Shown one piece after another: positions 62,158 through 64,000 of a stretch of 64,000 nt of DNA; position 1 is the first letter of the stretch; every line of letters begins with the position of its first letter. This DNA comes from AC-32 sp049644305 (GTDB lineage: Bacteria > Actinomycetota > Thermoleophilia > Gaiellales > Gaiellaceae): assembly GCA_049644305.1 (NCBI GenBank), contig JBARRQ010000111.1, positions 1 through 64,000 on the forward strand. Direction: 5' to 3'. The notes under the pieces are model-generated. The model saw nothing but the letters and a program-made list of their open reading frames with translations, made no database searches and was not told where the DNA came from. Position numbers and translations under genes: made by a program.

Positions 62158-64000
62158 GTGCTCACGTGCCCGAGTTGCGGCCAGGAGAATGCCCCAGACG
62201 CCCGGTTCTGCAACGCCTGTGGCGCCGAGCTCGCCGTGCCATATGCGCAGGAGGTCCGCAAGACCGTCACGGTCGTGTTCGCCGATGTGACGGGCTCGAC
62301 TGCGCTCGGGGAGCGCCTTGACCCCGAATCGTTTCGCCGCGTGATGGCACGCTACTTCGAGGTGGCGCGGGGATGCCTCGAGCGCCACGGCGGCACGGTC
62401 GAGAAGTTCATCGGCGATGCCGTGATGGCCGTCTTCGGCGTGCCGACGGTGCACGAGGATGACGCCTTGCGGGCTCTCCGGGCAGCCGCGGAGCTTCGCG
62501 ACTCGCTCGAAGGTCTCAACCAGCAGCTCGAGCACGACTACCGCGTCTCGCTGCAGCTGCGGATCGGCGTGAACACCGGCGAGGTCGTCACTGGCACCGA
62601 GGAGCGCCTCGCCACGGGCGACGCCGTCAACGTCGCCGCCCGGCTCGAGCAGGCTGCTCAGCCGGGCGAGATCCTGATCGGCGACCAGGCGCTGCGGCTC
62701 GCCCGCGGCGCGATCGACGCCGAGCCGGTCGAGCGGCTCTCGCTGAAGGGAAAGTCGGAGCCTCTCCGCGCCCACCGGCTGTTGCGCGTCGTCGAGGGTG
62801 CACCCGCGCTCGAGCGACAGCTCGACGTTCCTCTCGTCGGCCGGAACGAAGAGCTCGCCAAGCTGCGTACTGCGTTCGAGGCAGCCGTCTCCGAGCGGCG
62901 CTGCCGGCTCGTCACCGTGCTCGGGCCGCCCGGGATCGGCAAATCGCGGCTTGCCCGCGAGTTCGAGTCGGCTTTGGCCGGTGAGGCAGCGGTCTTCTCC
63001 GGTCGCTGTCTTCCGTACGGTGAGGGCATCACGTACTGGCCGCTCGTCGAGATTTTCCGGGAGGCAGACGCCGAGGACGAGCTCGCCGCCGCACTCTCGA
63101 AAGGAGCGCCCGAGGAGATCTCGTGGTCAGTGCGGAAGGCATTCGAGCAGCGCTCCCGGCAGCGTCCGCTGACGCTCGTCGTCGAAGATATTCACTGGGC
63201 CGAGCCGACCCTCCTCGAGTTGATCGAGCACGTCGCGGCCTGGACCCGTGACGCCCCGCTCTTGCTCCTCTGTCTCGCACGGCCGGAGTTCCTCGACGAG
63301 CGACCGGGTTGGAGCGGGGACGCCCTCATGCTGGAACCGCTTTCCGAAGCCGACTCGGATCAGTTGATCGAGAAGCTTCTCGGCGGCTCTCGGCTCGACA
63401 ACCGTTCGCGCAGCCGAATCCGCGAGGTGGCCGAGGGGAATCCGCTCTTCGTCGAGCAGCTGCTCGCGATGATCGCCGAAGGAGGCGACCCCGAGCACGT
63501 GCCGCCGACGATTCAGGCGCTCCTCGCGGCCCGCCTCGACACACTCCCCGCCGAGGAGCGGAACCTGCTCGAGCGCGCGGCGATCATGGGGCTCGAGTTC
63601 GAATGGGACGCGCTCGGGGAGCTGGCGCCCGAGCGGCGCCGGCCTCCCGGTGCCGCGCTCTCGGCGCTCGTCCGCAAGGAGCTGATCCGGCCGCACGAGG
63701 TGATCGAGGACGCCTTCCGCTTCCGGCACATCCTGATCCGCGACGCCGCCTACGAGCGAATCCCGAAGGAGCTCCGTTCCAAACTGCACGAGCGCTTTGC
63801 CGACTGGCTGGACGGCAGAGGGGACGAGTTCGAGGAGATCGTCGGCTACCACCTGGAGCAAGCGCACCGCTGGGTCGCCGAGCTGGGCCCACTCGACGAC
63901 CGAGCGCGGGCGTTGGCCGAGCGAGCAGCCGAGCACCTCGCCTCCTCGGGAAGGCGGGCAAACGCGCGCGGCGACGCCTCGGCGGCGGTCAACCTTCTCG
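62158..64000 (+). CDS. Zinc-ribbon / class III nucleotide cyclase / AAA regulator, copy 2 (runs off the window)
   Basis: 614 codons visible from GTG 62158. Same plan as the protein at 58295: zinc ribbon CPSCGQENAPDARFCNACG, cyclase domain with FADVTGSTALG, GDAVMAVFGVP and VNVAARLEQ, Walker A GPPGIGKSRLAREF, and Walker B-like LVVEDIHWAEP. At the window edge it enters helical repeats (AERAAEHLASSGRRANARGD), so unlike copy 1 it keeps the repeat region. The C-terminus lies outside. The two copies are separated by tRNA-Tyr and an MFS gene and are divergent in sequence, so not a recent duplication. Confidence 0.88.
   Translation, partial: MLTCPSCGQENAPDARFCNACGAELAVPYAQEVRKTVTVVFADVTGSTALGERLDPESFRRVMARYFEVARGCLERHGGTVEKFIGDAVMAVFGVPTVHEDDALRALRAAAELRDSLEGLNQQLEHDYRVSLQLRIGVNTGEVVTGTEERLATGDAVNVAARLEQAAQPGEILIGDQALRLARGAIDAEPVERLSLKGKSEPLRAHRLLRVVEGAPALERQLDVPLVGRNEELAKLRTAFEAAVSERRCRLVTVLGPPGIGKSRLAREFESALAGEAAVFSGRCLPYGEGITYWPLVEIFREADAEDELAAALSKGAPEEISWSVRKAFEQRSRQRPLTLVVEDIHWAEPTLLELIEHVAAWTRDAPLLLLCLARPEFLDERPGWSGDALMLEPLSEADSDQLIEKLLGGSRLDNRSRSRIREVAEGNPLFVEQLLAMIAEGGDPEHVPPTIQALLAARLDTLPAEERNLLERAAIMGLEFEWDALGELAPERRRPPGAALSALVRKELIRPHEVIEDAFRFRHILIRDAAYERIPKELRSKLHERFADWLDGRGDEFEEIVGYHLEQAHRWVAELGPLDDRARALAERAAEHLASSGRRANARGDASAAVNLL

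Overview
The window is from a high-GC actinobacterium. The best guess is a deep-branching, unicellular lineage (Thermoleophilia, Gaiellales- or Solirubrobacterales-like). This rests on the actinobacterial order tRNA-Met/rpmG/secE/nusG/rplKAJL/rpoBC followed by the str and S10 clusters, frequent GTG and TTG starts, and a complete type IV pilus locus whose promoters look WhiG/sigma-28-like. The lineage is inferred from gene content only; no database search was possible.

Layout. 1-6596 (minus): head of the S10 operon (rplB partial, rplW, a 33-codon coupled orf, rplD, rplC, rpsJ) preceded by the str operon (tuf, fusA, rpsG, rpsL). 6879-8126 (plus): a membrane-anchored GAF-GGDEF diguanylate cyclase. 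8130-22548 (minus): a secreted protein of unknown function, rpoC, rpoB, a small secreted protein, rplL, rplJ, rplA, rplK, nusG, secE, rpmG and tRNA-Met. 22706-27167 (plus): six translationally coupled genes (ABC-2 exporter, creatininase-family hydrolase, polysaccharide deacetylase, pdxH). 27164-36639 (minus): an eight-gene peptide uptake and processing operon (HDAC-like amidohydrolase, M28 peptidase, LD-carboxypeptidase, then a dipeptide-type ABC importer).

36692-55268 is a nearly complete type IV pilus island: pilC, pilP-like, pilO, pilN, pilM, pilT, two tandem major pilins, pilB, the prepilin peptidase pilD, minor prepilins and a PilX-like protein, a second pilT, and accessory secreted proteins (PASTA, thioredoxin-like, and a fused lytic transglycosylase/M23 peptidase). 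A REP-associated tyrosine transposase sits inside it. 55342-64000 holds a geranylgeranyl-reductase-type flavoprotein, a berberine-bridge-type FAD oxidase with a DUF4242 protein, two zinc-ribbon/class III cyclase/AAA regulators (the second cut by the window end), tRNA-Tyr and a DHA2-type MFS exporter.

The most notable signal is a repeated promoter in front of the pilus genes: TCAAG, 15 bases, GCCGATA or GCCGATC, usually followed only 8-9 bases later by the start codon. This resembles the WhiG/FliA consensus. It fits the c-di-GMP/RsiG/WhiG switch described for pilus genes of Rubrobacter, and it suggests short-leader or leaderless pilus transcripts. Other non-genic structures are twin-hairpin REP-like elements with compensatory base changes, a 164-bp element with inverted termini between pilM and pilN, and a duplicated translation start between rplD and rplW. 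No gene-free stretch exceeds 300 bases. The largest are 6597-6878 (rpsL promoter), 18142-18390 (rpoB promoter and an upstream terminator) and 38501-38694 (hairpins between convergent genes). No CRISPR array, rRNA gene, prophage or origin was seen.
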